Shown here piece after piece: positions 16,155 through 25,219 of a DNA stretch of 64,000 nucleotides (within the stretch, counting starts at the first letter, position 1; every line of letters starts with the position of its first letter). Source of the DNA: Bacteroidota bacterium (lineage in GTDB: Bacteria > Bacteroidota > Bacteroidia > Bacteroidales > Dysgonomonadaceae); assembly GCA_023399295.1 (NCBI GenBank), contig JAEWQF010000032.1, positions 1 through 64,000 of the forward strand, written 5' to 3'. The notes beneath the pieces were generated by a model. It was not told where the DNA came from and did no database searches. It saw only the letters and a list, made by a program, of their open reading frames with translations. A program made the translations under genes and the position numbers.

Positions 16155-17510
16155 ATGAAAAAAATACTACTCTACACCCTGCTCATCACCCTGTTGGTGT
16201 CGTGCGGGAACAAAAACAAACAAGCTGAAACGACCGGTACTGCCGAGCATGTCCGACCCGAATGGGTGTATGATGCGGTACTCTATGAAGTCAACACGCG
16301 TCAGTTCACTCCCGAAGGGACGTTCACTGCCTTTGCAGCACACCTGCCCCGTCTCAGTGAACTGGGTGCCGATATCCTCTGGTTTATGCCCATACAGCCG
16401 ATCGGTGAAAAAGATCGCAAGGGCACGCTGGGAAGCTACTACTCCATCATCGATTATACCGCGGTGAACAGTGAGTTTGGCACGCTGGACGATTTCCGGA
16501 AGCTGGTCGATCAGGCTCACGGACTGGGTATGAAGGTGATCCTCGACTGGGTGGCCAACCATACCTCGCGCGATGCGCTGTGGGTGGAGGCTCATCCCGA
16601 ATGGTACGTGCGGGACAGCCTGGGTGAGCTGAACGTGATGTACGACTGGACCGATATTGCCCAGCTCGATTACAGCAAGCCGGAGATGCGTGAAGCGATG
16701 ATTGCCTCTATGCTCTTCTGGGTGCGCGAAACCGGTATCGATGGCTTCCGTTGCGATGTGGCGGGTGAACTGCCGACCGACTTCTGGGTAGAGGCGAAGG
16801 ATTCACTTACAAGGCTCAATCCGGAAATCTTTATGCTTGCCGAGGCGGAGAAGCCTGAGTTGAACGAGTCGCTGTTCGATGCCTACTATGCCTGGGATTT
16901 CCACCACCGAATGAATGCGGTGGCGCAGGGTGTGGAGGGTGTTGATTCGCTCAGGGCGTCATTCGACAGGATGACCGATCATTTCGCCCCTGACGCCATC
17001 CCGATGTTCTTCACTTCCAACCACGATGAGAACTCCTGGAACGGTACCGAGTTCGAACGGATGGGTGAGGCGGCACGCAGCTTTGCAGTACTCACCTATA
17101 TGCTGCCCGGCATGCCATTGATCTACAGTGGTCAGGAAGCCGGTTTCGACCATCGATTGGCTTTCTTTGAGAAGGATGAGATCGACTGGAGCGATCCGCA
17201 GGATTTCACCTCTTTATACACCGCACTGAATCGTTTCAAAAAGGAACAGAAGGCGCTGCAGGCTCCCGGCCGCAGTGGTAAGATGAGCGAGATTGGAAAT
17301 GACAGGCCGCAGTCGGTATGGTCTTTCCGCCGCATGAACGAAGGCAGCGAGGTGATCGCATTGCTCAACCTAAGCAACGAAACGGTAGAGGTAACCTTCG
17401 AGGAGCCCCTGCCGGGTGTGGGTTATCACCTCTTTCCCGGTGGGGAGGAGGCTGAAGCTGCCACAATGATGCAGCTTAGGCCCTGGGAGTACAGGATCTT
17501 TTACAAGTAA
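16155..17510 (+). CDS. Lipoprotein alpha-amylase (GH13)
   Basis: The protein has 451 residues. The lipoprotein signal ends in TLLVSC (Cys17) followed by GNKNKQ, without the acidic residues of surface-export signals, so it probably faces the periplasm. GH13 regions are complete: I VILDWVANHTS, II GIDGFRCDVAG (nucleophile Asp), III IFMLAEAEKPE (acid/base Glu), and IV FTSNHDENSW (transition-state Asp). It should cut alpha-1,4-glucans or trim maltodextrins before the co-transcribed MFS permease imports the products. A bidirectional terminator follows. Confidence 0.92.
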   Translation: MKKILLYTLLITLLVSCGNKNKQAETTGTAEHVRPEWVYDAVLYEVNTRQFTPEGTFTAFAAHLPRLSELGADILWFMPIQPIGEKDRKGTLGSYYSIIDYTAVNSEFGTLDDFRKLVDQAHGLGMKVILDWVANHTSRDALWVEAHPEWYVRDSLGELNVMYDWTDIAQLDYSKPEMREAMIASMLFWVRETGIDGFRCDVAGELPTDFWVEAKDSLTRLNPEIFMLAEAEKPELNESLFDAYYAWDFHHRMNAVAQGVEGVDSLRASFDRMTDHFAPDAIPMFFTSNHDENSWNGTEFERMGEAARSFAVLTYMLPGMPLIYSGQEAGFDHRLAFFEKDEIDWSDPQDFTSLYTALNRFKKEQKALQAPGRSGKMSEIGNDRPQSVWSFRRMNEGSEVIALLNLSNETVEVTFEEPLPGVGYHLFPGGEEAEAATMMQLRPWEYRIFYK

Positions 17511-17540
17511 ACTCGCAGCGGATGTTTCCGCACAAGGCAT

Positions 17541-17578
17541 AAAAAAACCCGGGCATCCTCTGTCCGGGTTCTTTTTTG
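17541..17578. terminator. Bidirectional intrinsic terminator between the amylase and flavodoxin genes
   Basis: The stem AACCCGG (17546-17552) / CCGGGTT (17564-17570) is flanked by an A-run on the left and a T-run on the right, so it can terminate transcription in both directions. It sits exactly between two convergent genes. Confidence 0.85.
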
Positions 17579-17582
17579 CTGT

Positions 17583-18089
17583 TTACTGCAGGTAGGGCTT
17601 CAGTTGTTCCACCCAGGCGGCAATTCGTTCATCGGTCAGCTCAGGCTCGGTGTCGTCGTCGAGCGGCAACCCCACGAACATCTCATCCACCAGCGCACGG
17701 GAATATTCGAAGTCATACCCTTCGGGTGAGACCTGTCCCACGACAGTCGCACCTTTTTCTTTCACGATCTCGTAGAGGATGCCGATGGCATCGACAAATG
17801 AGCTGGGGTAGATGGAGGCATCGCCCATGCCGAAGATGGCGACGGTCTTGCCGGAGAGGTCCAGTTTCTCCAGCTTGGGGTAGAAGTCGTTCCAGTCGTC
17901 CTGCAGGTCCTGCACCCCCCAGGTGGAGACCCCCATGATCAATACCTCGTGTGTGAGGAAGGGTTGTTCATCTCCGTCGTAAATGTCGACCAGGGTGGGG
18001 GTGTAATCTGCCATCACTGCAGCGATCTTCTCTGCGGCTCTCTTGGTGTTCTCGGTACTGGATCCGTAAATAATTGCAATTGACTTCAT
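17583..18089 (-). CDS. fldA: Flavodoxin
   Basis: The protein has 168 residues, the usual length of long-chain flavodoxins. The FMN phosphate-binding loop is near the N-terminus (AIIYGSSTENTKRAA), with the flavin-stacking loops STWGVQDLQDDW (about 57) and FGMGDASIYPSSFVDAI (about 89). It carries electrons in the cytoplasm, for example to radical-SAM or pyruvate oxidoreductase systems. It lies between the two arms of the glucan locus without an obvious metabolic link to it. Confidence 0.94.
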   Translation of the reverse strand: MKSIAIIYGSSTENTKRAAEKIAAVMADYTPTLVDIYDGDEQPFLTHEVLIMGVSTWGVQDLQDDWNDFYPKLEKLDLSGKTVAIFGMGDASIYPSSFVDAIGILYEIVKEKGATVVGQVSPEGYDFEYSRALVDEMFVGLPLDDDTEPELTDERIAAWVEQLKPYLQ

Positions 18090-18220
18090 GCGATAATATT
18101 GTATTTCCTGTTGATGTTTCTGTCATGCACCCTTATCATCGGGTTATCTATGTAAACACAAACGGGATGAAAAAGTTTTTAAAGAGGTTGTCGGATCATC
18201 CAAATATCATCCATGTATTG

Positions 18221-20578
18221 TTATGGTTCGAAAGAGGTAAAGATCCGGAAGCTGTTGGCCGGCACGCTGACGGACATTGACAGTGTGTGCACCGTGCTCT
18301 TTTCCACCGGGTTGAGGTAGTTGTACCAGTCGCCCTGTTTCGGGAAGGTGGTGGTTGCCTCGATGGCTGAGTTGGTGAAGTTGCCCACCACCACCACCTG
18401 TTTGGCACTGCCGAAGGAGGAGAGAGTCAGGAAACGGCCCTGCTCCCAGAACGATTCGGTCACCTGCCAGTTGAGTGTGGCGGTTGGAGTGAAAAGTTCC
18501 GGATGATCCCGTCGCAGGTTGATCAGCGCCATGTAGGTATCATGGAGCGCTTTGCGTTCCGGCACCTCCAGGTATTCCCACCGCACCGGTTTGCGTCCTG
18601 TACGTCCGTTCTGATCGATGGAGACATCATAACCCAGCTCGCCGAACTGCCACACCATCTTCGGGCCGGGTACGGTGAAGAAGAAGGCGGCGTTGACTCC
18701 CAGCTGGGCCATCTGCGCATCGAGACTTGTCTTCAGGATGCCATTGCCATACTGTGCCTGTTTGTAGGCGGCCCGTTCCTCGTCGTGGCTCTCCATATAA
18801 CTCACCAGGCTGTTCGAGGGGCGAGCAGAGGTATTGTAATAGAGACCCCTGAAATCAGATTCGCTCTTCCAACCCATGGCTGCCTGCGCATAGGCGTGGT
18901 TGCGGTTGCGCCACACCATCATGCCGTCGTTGCTGAGCTCCGTCTCCTCCTTGTCGTCGGCGAAATGTTCCAGGATCACCCAAGCTGCCGGATCCACCGC
19001 CTTGATGGCCTGGTTGTACTCCTTCAGGATGGCCACACGGGAGGCGTCGTAATTGCTAGCTGTTGACTCGGTAGAGGAGCGCTGTGTGAATCCCTTGGTG
19101 AGGTCGAACCGGAAGCCGTCGATGTGGTACTCCTCCAGCAGGAACCGCAGGTTGCGCTTCACGAAACTGCGCACCAGCTCCGACTCATGGTTGAAGTCGT
19201 GGAAGACGCTATAGGGGTGGGGGGCTTCCACATTGAAGTAGGGGTTGTTTGCTGCTGTTTTGTTGTTCGCCGCATCCCACCACATCTTTGCAAAGGGATT
19301 GTCACCGGTGGCGTGGTTGTAGACCACGTCGAGGATCACCGCCATGCCCCGCTTGTGACACTCATCGATAAACTGCTTGTACATCCGGTCGGTGCCGTAG
19401 GCCTTGTCCATGGCGAAGAAGAAGGCGGGGTTGTAACCCCAGCTGTCGTTGCCGTCGAACTCCTGCACCGGCATCAGCTCGATGGCATTCACGCCGAGCG
19501 ACTGCAGATAGTCCAGCTTCGCCATCGCCCCGTTGATGTCGCCACTTTCCGTGAAGTCGCGCAGCAACAGCTCGTAGATCACCAGGTTGTCGCGTGAGGG
19601 TTTCTCGAAGTGGGGAACCTGCCAGTTAAACGTCTCCTGTTGGATCTTGAATACCGAGACCATCCCTATGGCTCCCTCGGGGTAGGTCAGATTTCCCGGG
19701 TAAGTGGTGGCAGAGATATATTTGTCGTTGTTTGGATCCAGCACCTTGCGGGCATAGGGATCAGCTACGCGGATGGCATCCTTGCCGCTGCTGCCCACAT
19801 AGTACTGGAAGGCATACTCTTTTGTCTGGTCGAGGCCGGTGAGGGTGATCCACCAACAGCCGGCGGCATCGTCGCGGAACATCTGCGACTGCACGTCGTT
19901 GCTCAGCGTCCAGTTGTTGAAGTCGCCCACCAGATGAGCAAAATCCTTCCGTGCGCCATACTTGTCCTTATCATAGAGCACCAGCATCACGGTGTTGTTG
20001 TCCACGATGTTGATGCCATGCTCCATCCCTGTGGGGAGAGTGCCTGTCTTGATGGCTCCCGGCTGGAAGGGCTTGTATTTGCTGTCGGTGATGCCGGTGA
20101 TGAACGTGTCATTCTCAATTCCTTTTTTTGTGCCATCGGCACTTCGGATCACGATGCCGATCCTGTTTACCGGTGTCTCGCCTGAGCCAAACCACTGGCG
20201 GATGGAGGGAGTCAGTTGGATGCTCCAGGTGCTCTTTTCATCTGCCACCTTTGTCATCCTGCATTTGGCGATGTTCTCATCCCATGCTGCAGGCACATGC
20301 TTCCAGGTGCCCTCGCTCACCACGCCGATATGGATGTATACCTCACCGGTGTAGTTATTCAACTGCGATGTTGAGGCAGCTTTGAACCAGATTGTCAGCT
20401 CCTTGTCGGCATCGGGTGACGCAAGGTCCCATGAGATACCCTCCTTGATGGTGACCGGTTTTTCCGGCTCCGGCTCGGGTTCCGGTTGGGGTTCTGGCGT
20501 CACCACCGGATCCTCCGCACAGGAGAGAACGAAGAGGATCATCAACAAATATAGAAAGGAATGGACTGAAAATTTCAT
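18221..20578 (-). CDS. Surface-type GH13 alpha-amylase lipoprotein (SusG-like role)
   Basis: The protein has 785 residues. The lipoprotein signal ends LFVLSC, followed by AED and a Pro-Glu repeat linker. CAED fits the acidic Bacteroidota surface-export signal. A starch-binding-like beta domain (about 45-170) is followed by an early-set domain (about 205-310: HLVGDFNNWT) and a catalytic GH13 barrel. Regions: I VILDVVYNHA, II DGFRFDLTKGF (nucleophile), III VILEHFADD (acid/base), IV YMESHDEER, where Ser replaces the usual Asn before the His. The domain order resembles branching enzyme or pullulanase relatives more than Bacteroides SusG, but the outer-surface amylase role is likely. It is the last gene of the susC operon. 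Confidence 0.88.
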   Translation of the reverse strand: MKFSVHSFLYLLMILFVLSCAEDPVVTPEPQPEPEPEPEKPVTIKEGISWDLASPDADKELTIWFKAASTSQLNNYTGEVYIHIGVVSEGTWKHVPAAWDENIAKCRMTKVADEKSTWSIQLTPSIRQWFGSGETPVNRIGIVIRSADGTKKGIENDTFITGITDSKYKPFQPGAIKTGTLPTGMEHGINIVDNNTVMLVLYDKDKYGARKDFAHLVGDFNNWTLSNDVQSQMFRDDAAGCWWITLTGLDQTKEYAFQYYVGSSGKDAIRVADPYARKVLDPNNDKYISATTYPGNLTYPEGAIGMVSVFKIQQETFNWQVPHFEKPSRDNLVIYELLLRDFTESGDINGAMAKLDYLQSLGVNAIELMPVQEFDGNDSWGYNPAFFFAMDKAYGTDRMYKQFIDECHKRGMAVILDVVYNHATGDNPFAKMWWDAANNKTAANNPYFNVEAPHPYSVFHDFNHESELVRSFVKRNLRFLLEEYHIDGFRFDLTKGFTQRSSTESTASNYDASRVAILKEYNQAIKAVDPAAWVILEHFADDKEETELSNDGMMVWRNRNHAYAQAAMGWKSESDFRGLYYNTSARPSNSLVSYMESHDEERAAYKQAQYGNGILKTSLDAQMAQLGVNAAFFFTVPGPKMVWQFGELGYDVSIDQNGRTGRKPVRWEYLEVPERKALHDTYMALINLRRDHPELFTPTATLNWQVTESFWEQGRFLTLSSFGSAKQVVVVGNFTNSAIEATTTFPKQGDWYNYLNPVEKSTVHTLSMSVSVPANSFRIFTSFEP

Positions 20579-20625
20579 GCGGTGTTGTTTTGGGAAATCA
20601 GGCGTATAACGGGATCATCGTTTTT

Positions 20626-22458
20626 TTACTGCAGCAATAAGACTTCTTTGGCAGAAAGGGTTAGCGATTCACCCAGGGTGATTGTTTTTCCGGAGAGAAA
20701 ATCCTTGGCACTGTTCAACCCTTTAATAGATTCTGCATAGCGATCCAGGTTTATCGTCACCTCCTTCGTTGTACCATTCATGAAAACCAGCACTTTCTCG
20801 TCACCCAGGAAGCGCTCGTAGACATAAACCCCTTTTTGCAGGACATAGTGCTTCATGTCGCCGCGGGCGATCACCTCATTGCCCTGCCGCCAGTGGAGCA
20901 GCTTGCTGAGGTAGTCGAACGCCTCGTTCTGGATGGCATCGCGACCCTCACGGGTGAACTGATCCACCTCATCTCCAGGCCAGCCACCGGGCACATCGAG
21001 CCGTACATAACCGTCGTGCCTGCTTTTGTTGCCATGCATCAACAGCTCCGTACCATAGTAGATCTGCGGCGTACCGGGCATGGTGAGCAGGAAGGTGACC
21101 GCCTGCTTCCAGCCGCAGAGCTCCGTTGGGTATTCCTTCAGGAAACGGTCGGTATCGTGGTTGTCGAGGAAGCGCAACACGTTGGATATGTCGGGATAGA
21201 TGAAGTCGTAGGTCATGTGGTCGAAAATGCCGTGCAGTCCCCCGTTCCATTCGGTGGTCTCCTCGAAGAAAGCGCTGTGGGAGAGTCCCATGAAGCGGAA
21301 GTCCATCACCGACTTGAGGTGGCTGTTGTTGGGGTTGAGCGGGCTGTTTCCCTGCCAGAAGGCGGTGCCGATGGGGTTGTTGAGCCATGCTTCCGCCACG
21401 ATGTTGTAGCCGGGGTACTCCTTCTCCACCGCCATGAGCCACTCCACCATCATCTCATAGTCGGCATAGGGGTAGGTATCCTGTCGGATGCCATCCACGC
21501 CGGAGTACTCGATCCACCAGATGCTGTTCTGGATGAGATATTTTGCCACATGACGATTGCGTTGGTTCAGGTCGGGCATGGTGGGTACGAACCAGCCGTC
21601 CACCATCTTACTCTTGTCATACTCCGAGGCGTAGGGGTCGAAGTACATCTCCTTCATGTGGGAGGTCTGCACATACTCCTCCAGGTTGTTGAACCAGTCG
21701 GGTGAGGGCACCTCTGTCAGCCAGGGGTGGTCGCTGCCACAGTGGTTGAAGATCATGTCCATTACCACCTTCATCCCTTTGTCATGCGCATCGCTGATCA
21801 GCTGCCGGTACTCCTCGTTGCTGCCGAAGCGGGGGTCCACCCGGTAGTAGTCGGTGGTGGCGTAGCCATGGTAGGAGCCACCCTCCATGTCGTTCTCCAG
21901 CACCGGGTTGAGCCAGATGGCGGTCACCCCCAGGTCGGAGAGATAGCCAAGCCGGTCGGAGATCCCCTTGATGTCGCCGCCGTGGCGGGCATTGGGGTCG
22001 TTGCGGTCCACCTTGTAGGGGGTGCGCATCGCTATCTGGTCGTTCGAGGGATCACCATTGGCAAAGCGGTCGGGCATGATCAGGTAGAGCACGTCGGATG
22101 ATCCGAAGCTCTCGATCGCCAATCGTTCCGGGTTGCGTTCCTTCAGCTCATAGGGCACGGTGATCTTCTTCTTTCCGTTGGTGAAAACCAGGTTGAAGCT
22201 CTCCGGAACAGCTTCGGTGAGATCAAGGTAAATCAGCAGGTAGTTGCGGTTCTGCAACGTCACCACCTCTCTGATGACGACATGCTTCGAGGTGACTGCT
22301 GGAACGTAGTCGGCAATGTTGTCACCGCTCACCATCAGCTGCAGTTCGGTTTCCGCCATACCACTCCACCAGAAGGAGGGTTCCACACGGGGTGTCTCAC
22401 CGTGGGCTATGAAGGTCGACACAGTGAATAGTACAAGAAGAAGAATATGTTTTTTCAT
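20626..22458 (-). CDS. susA: SusA-like neopullulanase (GH13)
   Basis: The protein has 610 residues. A cleavable signal peptide (LLVLFTVSTFIAHG) without a lipobox Cys points to the periplasm. An N-terminal cyclomaltodextrinase-type domain (about 22-125: EPSFWWSGMAETELQLMVSGDNIA) precedes the GH13 barrel. Regions: I VVMDMIFNHCG, II GVDGIRQDTYPY (nucleophile), III NIVAEAW (acid/base), IV RFLDNHDTDRF. This is the domain order of SusA, which breaks imported maltooligosaccharides in the periplasm. A 168-base gap separates it from the galactanase gene upstream in the operon. Confidence 0.92.
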   Translation of the reverse strand: MKKHILLLVLFTVSTFIAHGETPRVEPSFWWSGMAETELQLMVSGDNIADYVPAVTSKHVVIREVVTLQNRNYLLIYLDLTEAVPESFNLVFTNGKKKITVPYELKERNPERLAIESFGSSDVLYLIMPDRFANGDPSNDQIAMRTPYKVDRNDPNARHGGDIKGISDRLGYLSDLGVTAIWLNPVLENDMEGGSYHGYATTDYYRVDPRFGSNEEYRQLISDAHDKGMKVVMDMIFNHCGSDHPWLTEVPSPDWFNNLEEYVQTSHMKEMYFDPYASEYDKSKMVDGWFVPTMPDLNQRNRHVAKYLIQNSIWWIEYSGVDGIRQDTYPYADYEMMVEWLMAVEKEYPGYNIVAEAWLNNPIGTAFWQGNSPLNPNNSHLKSVMDFRFMGLSHSAFFEETTEWNGGLHGIFDHMTYDFIYPDISNVLRFLDNHDTDRFLKEYPTELCGWKQAVTFLLTMPGTPQIYYGTELLMHGNKSRHDGYVRLDVPGGWPGDEVDQFTREGRDAIQNEAFDYLSKLLHWRQGNEVIARGDMKHYVLQKGVYVYERFLGDEKVLVFMNGTTKEVTINLDRYAESIKGLNSAKDFLSGKTITLGESLTLSAKEVLLLQ

Positions 22459-22625
22459 ATGATTAAAACATTTATTTTCATAGATATCATATGGAACTCG
22501 CTTTTATTCATTTGCTTTAGTGAAAATGATTGTCATGCTCGTTTCATATTTCGTTTGTTCTTTTAGATATAACAGTTGAATCAGTCTTCCGGTTTTTATG
22601 CATCATGACCGAAATGGGTAGCTGT

Positions 22626-23660
22626 TCAATCGAGGAAAGCATCCATCGCTTTGGTGGGACGGCCGTCATCACCCCATGCACTCAGTGCATAGTGGCTCCA
22701 GCTACGGGCACCCTGTGGTTCCCAGTAAAAGACGCCGAGTCCCTTTTCAGAAGGGACTTGTTTCACTTTGTTGATCACCGCCCGCAGCATCTCATAGGTG
22801 TTGTCAGGCAGCACATCGACACCGCCTACTTCCACTACCATCACCTCCTTGCCGTAGCGGGAGGTCATGTCCTGCAGGTTGTCTCCAAGGTCATCGATGA
22901 TTTCAGTATAGTCTGGCTTTCCTTCAAGCCAGTAGGGATAGAATGACATGCCGATCACATCGTATTTCGCACCCTGTTGGGTGGCATTGTCGAACCACCA
23001 GCGGAAACGATCGTTGTTGTTCCCCTGGTCCACGTGCAGGATCACCTTGCTGGAGGGGCTCACCTCCTTGACCGCATCGTAGCCGCGGTTGATCAGCTGC
23101 ACCAGCTGTGGCCAATTGTCGGTATGACCCTCGGGGTGGAGCATGCCGGAAGGGATCTCGTTGCCGATCTGAACCCATTCCGGTGTCACACCCGCTTCCT
23201 TTAGGGAAGTCATCACACCCTGTGTGTAATCATAAAGGGTATCTTTCAGTTCATCGAAACTCAACCCTTCCCAGGCTTTTGGCTTGTGTTGCTTACCCGG
23301 ATCGGCCCAGCTGTCGCTGTAGTGAAAGTTGATCATCACCCGCATGCCCCATTCCTTTGCACGCCTGGCCATCTCAACCGTCTCTTCGGTGCTGCAATGG
23401 CCACTGTGCGGATCGTTTGAAGGGTTTACCCAGGTGCGCAGGCGGATGGCGTTGATACCGTGATCCTTCAGGATCTTGAAACAATCCTCCGTTTCTCCCT
23501 TGTCGTTGCGGAAGATGTAACCACTTGCCTCCATTTGTGGAAGCCAACTGATATCCGCTCCCTTCAAGAAGGTGGAATCGGTTTTCACCTCTTCTGTGGT
23601 ACGGCTGCAGGAAAGCAGCAGTAACAGTGATGAGAAAATCAGGGTGTATAAGCTTTTCAT
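22626..23660 (-). CDS. Arabinogalactan endo-beta-1,4-galactanase (GH53) lipoprotein
   Basis: The protein has 344 residues from ATG 23660; a longer frame upstream runs through the terminator and is rejected. The lipoprotein signal ends LLLLSC. Family features: FLKGADISWLPQMEASGY, INAIRLRTWVNPSNDPHSG, MINFHYSDSWADPGKQ, acid/base Glu in WVQIGNEIPSGML and nucleophile Glu in VVEVGG. It cleaves beta-1,4-galactan, a substrate unrelated to the starch functions around it. The residues after the Cys (SRTTEE) are not strongly acidic at the first positions, so surface exposure is uncertain. A strong terminator lies 30 bases before its start codon. Confidence 0.92.
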   Translation of the reverse strand: MKSLYTLIFSSLLLLLSCSRTTEEVKTDSTFLKGADISWLPQMEASGYIFRNDKGETEDCFKILKDHGINAIRLRTWVNPSNDPHSGHCSTEETVEMARRAKEWGMRVMINFHYSDSWADPGKQHKPKAWEGLSFDELKDTLYDYTQGVMTSLKEAGVTPEWVQIGNEIPSGMLHPEGHTDNWPQLVQLINRGYDAVKEVSPSSKVILHVDQGNNNDRFRWWFDNATQQGAKYDVIGMSFYPYWLEGKPDYTEIIDDLGDNLQDMTSRYGKEVMVVEVGGVDVLPDNTYEMLRAVINKVKQVPSEKGLGVFYWEPQGARSWSHYALSAWGDDGRPTKAMDAFLD

Positions 23661-23689
23661 TTTGTCTGAATTGATTGGAGAAGAGATAA

Positions 23690-23719
23690 AAAAAGCGCGG
23701 TGGGTATACCGCGCTTTTT
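23690..23719 (-). terminator. Strong intrinsic terminator/attenuator inside the sus operon
   Basis: A perfect 12-base stem, AAAAAGCGCGGT (23690-23701) with ACCGCGCTTTTT (23708-23719), has a 6-base loop. On the minus strand it is followed by a run of seven T. It starts 9 bases after the stop codon of the SusF-like gene and ends 30 bases before the galactanase start, so much of the susCDEF transcript should stop here. Confidence 0.85.
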
Positions 23720-23727
23720 GGCATTTA

Positions 23728-25155
23728 TTACCCGGCACTCACCACCGTCGCCTTGAAAGCTGCCGGATCGGAGAGATCGAGTGTGATGGTGTAACTGCCT
23801 GCAGTGGCAGGGATGTTGTCACCACCATAACTGAGGTCGTTCAGGTTGCCTCCCAGGTTGATGTCCCATCCGTTGTTGGCTCGGAACTTGAAGCTGCCAG
23901 CTTTCAACGTGGTAGTCACACTCCAGAGTCCGGTAGCGGGATTGTAGCTCATCGGGGTGGAGTTGTCCCAACCACCTTCGGTGGCGTCACCGATGAGTCC
24001 CCATTCGGTTTTCGTCAGCGTGTAACTGTTGGCGGTGAGGTCAACATCAATCTTATACATGCCGGCTTCAGAAACAGAGAGGTTGCCGGCACCGCCATCG
24101 TCGGAGAGTATTCCTTCGCCGCCATTCCCATAATTGGGTCCGTCCCAGTTGGGTTTGGAGGTGAACTTGAACTCGGTATTGGCTTCAGCAAAGTATACGT
24201 AGCCACTGTACTTGAAGTCGAAATTGCGGCTATAGAGGGTGGGGGCTCCTGCCGGATTCCATCCCTGGTGACCGCCGGGCACATAGAGGGTCAGGTTCAT
24301 TTCACCGATGATCTCGATGGTGTAGGTATATTCCATCATGTTGAGGGTGATTTTTACCCATCCCGGTTCGGTGACGCGCATCGCCTGCGAACCATCCAGG
24401 ATGATGTCACCTTCCAGTGCAGTGTTCCCGTCAACAGGATTGCCCAGTACGCCATCCCAGGAAGCGGCTTCCTTGCTCGATTTGGGAACGATCTTGAAGT
24501 AACCGGTCACATTGTTCACCAGGATGGTGAAGATGGGATCTTCGTAGACATCCTTGCCGCTGTGGTTGAATTGGTACGCACCCAAGTCGTTGATGTTCCA
24601 TCCGTTGATGTCGCCTATCAGGTAGTATTCGGTTTCGATCACCGGTCCCACGGGGGTAACGGTTACGGGCCCCAGTACCACATCACCGGGTACCCGCACT
24701 GCTGCGCTGCCCTCATTGATGAACGAGGCCACACGCAGGTAGAGGTGTCTCGCTTGAGGTGCCTTTCCATAGAGGCTTTTGGCTGCCTCATTCAGGGTGG
24801 CGTTAGTCACATAGGCGTTGTTTTGGTCACTTACAGCGGTGAGTTCAATCGCTTCGGTGAAATCTTCCGTATCAGATGCCTCCAAAAGGAAGGTCATCGT
24901 AGCACCCTCAGCCAGCTGGGGTGTTGCAGTGGTCTTGATGATTTCAAGTGGAGTCTCATCGGCCAGCATCTCCTCGGTGAGGAGAAGCGGTGCAGTGACA
25001 CCAGCGCCCAGGGAGAAAGTGAAGCCGCTGACACTCTGTTCGGTTTCCTGCTCATTGGCCTGTGGCGGCGCCGACACATGGTCATATACATCCTCGCATG
25101 CATTCAACAGTATGAAGGCAAGCAGCGTGGCAAATAGGGTTATCTTTTTATTCAT
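23728..25155 (-). CDS. susF: SusF/SusE-family starch-binding outer membrane lipoprotein
   Basis: The protein has 475 residues from ATG 25155; a longer frame begins inside the upstream gene. The lipoprotein signal ends FILLNAC followed by EDVYD, a strong match to the acidic surface-export signal. An Ig-like SusE N-terminal domain (about 40-165) is followed by three tandem binding modules: YYLIGDINGWN (about 180), LTLYVPGGHQGWN (about 290), and WGLIGDATEGGWD (about 385), the last with FKFRANNGWDINLGG as in SusF modules. It should bind alpha-glucan at the cell surface beside SusCD. Symbol by domain similarity only. Confidence 0.85.
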   Translation of the reverse strand: MNKKITLFATLLAFILLNACEDVYDHVSAPPQANEQETEQSVSGFTFSLGAGVTAPLLLTEEMLADETPLEIIKTTATPQLAEGATMTFLLEASDTEDFTEAIELTAVSDQNNAYVTNATLNEAAKSLYGKAPQARHLYLRVASFINEGSAAVRVPGDVVLGPVTVTPVGPVIETEYYLIGDINGWNINDLGAYQFNHSGKDVYEDPIFTILVNNVTGYFKIVPKSSKEAASWDGVLGNPVDGNTALEGDIILDGSQAMRVTEPGWVKITLNMMEYTYTIEIIGEMNLTLYVPGGHQGWNPAGAPTLYSRNFDFKYSGYVYFAEANTEFKFTSKPNWDGPNYGNGGEGILSDDGGAGNLSVSEAGMYKIDVDLTANSYTLTKTEWGLIGDATEGGWDNSTPMSYNPATGLWSVTTTLKAGSFKFRANNGWDINLGGNLNDLSYGGDNIPATAGSYTITLDLSDPAAFKATVVSAG

Positions 25156-25219
25156 GTTGTCTGATATTTTTTTATGGATGAGCTCTCTCTGTTGAAAGAG
25201 CTCATCCGGTTCTGCCTGT

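Noticed and set aside
20836..21705. A 289-codon open frame opposite susA
   Set aside because: It is antisense to conserved GH13 motifs in susA and has the low-complexity HHV/VVG composition of a shadow frame.
23661..23738. Upstream extension of the galactanase frame
   Set aside because: It would be translated through the terminator stem and precedes a normal lipoprotein signal peptide that starts at ATG 23660.
23572..25137. A 521-codon open frame on the plus strand opposite the SusF-like gene
   Set aside because: The opposite strand encodes a clear SusE/SusF lipoprotein with signal peptide and repeated modules; the plus-strand translation has no recognisable motif and is rich in Val/Gly/His/Arg as expected of antisense frames.
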